This document shows positions 6,056 through 6,133 of a DNA stretch of 6,133 bases, piece after piece. Origin of the DNA: Chloroflexota bacterium. GTDB taxonomy: Bacteria > Chloroflexota > Limnocylindria > Limnocylindrales > Limnocylindraceae. The position numbers were made by a program, and so were the translations under genes. The stretch is taken from the NCBI GenBank assembly GCA_009692905.1, contig SHYI01000062.1, positions 1 to 6,133 of the forward strand, given 5' to 3'. The notes beneath the pieces are model-generated. The model saw nothing but the letters and a program-made list of their open reading frames with translations, had not been told where the DNA came from and did not search any database. Numbering within the stretch: position 1 is the first letter of the stretch; each line of letters starts with the position of its first letter.

Positions 6056-6133
6056 CAGGTCGCGATTCGTTGGAGGCTTTGCGCCATGGAATGGCTGCGG
6101 TGCAGCTCGGCCTGTGCGCGGCAGTGGTCGAAG
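6055..6133 (-). CDS. C-terminal end of an unidentified upstream gene (partial)
   Basis: A reading frame enters from the right edge and ends at the TGA at 6057-6055, giving at least 25 residues ending in MAQSLQRIAT. The stop overlaps the next ATG as TGATG, the same kind of junction seen elsewhere in the window. By hand count, 20 of 25 codons in this frame end in G or C, against 13 of 26 in the competing frame that would extend the PD40 protein. That favours this frame as the coding one. The fragment is too short to recognise, and all three minus-strand frames are open here, so the call is tentative. Confidence 0.45.
   Translation of the reverse strand, partial: FDHCRAQAELHRSHSMAQSLQRIAT

Overview
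This is a GC-rich, very compact stretch of bacterial chromosome in which every gene I can support lies on the minus strand, so transcription runs from the right end of the window to the left. In that order it holds: the tail of an unidentified gene; a membrane-anchored PD40/TolB-like beta-propeller protein; orotidine 5'-phosphate decarboxylase (pyrF); the twin-arginine translocase pair tatA and tatC; the rapZ-yvcK-whiA trio; and the first 23 codons of triosephosphate isomerase (tpiA).

The rapZ-yvcK-whiA trio is a hallmark of Terrabacteria (Firmicutes, Actinomycetota, Chloroflexota). It argues against Proteobacteria, where rapZ stands with rpoN/ptsN genes and whiA is absent. The whiA-then-glycolysis order recalls Actinomycetota, where whiA is usually followed by gap-pgk-tpiA. 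The two membrane segments at the YvcK N-terminus, the single TatA and the high GC would also suit a Chloroflexota lineage with a compact genome. I lean to Chloroflexota or a relative, but the window cannot settle this.

The junctions are extremely tight. There is TGATG at 6053-6057, ATGA at 4943-4946, a 30-base gap before tatA, 17 to 18 bases between tatA and tatC, TAGTG at 3103-3107, 3 bases before yvcK, ATGA at 913-916, and 7 bases before tpiA. No stretch of even 100 bases lacks a gene. I see no promoter or terminator I would defend, so the simplest reading is one long, translationally coupled transcript that enters and leaves the window. The strongest ribosome binding site belongs to tatA.

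Functionally the block joins pyrimidine synthesis (PyrF), folded-protein export (TatA, TatC), a nucleotide-binding regulatory trio tied in other bacteria to amino-sugar and cell-wall precursor control and to division or development (RapZ, YvcK, WhiA), and central glycolysis (TpiA). The PD40 protein has an arginine pair ahead of its hydrophobic segment and could be a client of the adjacent Tat genes; this is only a hypothesis. I found no mobile element, CRISPR array, RNA gene or clearly new system. The points most worth a second look are the divergent, shortened WhiA, the possible Tat signal on the PD40 protein, and the hairpin between tatA and tatC.
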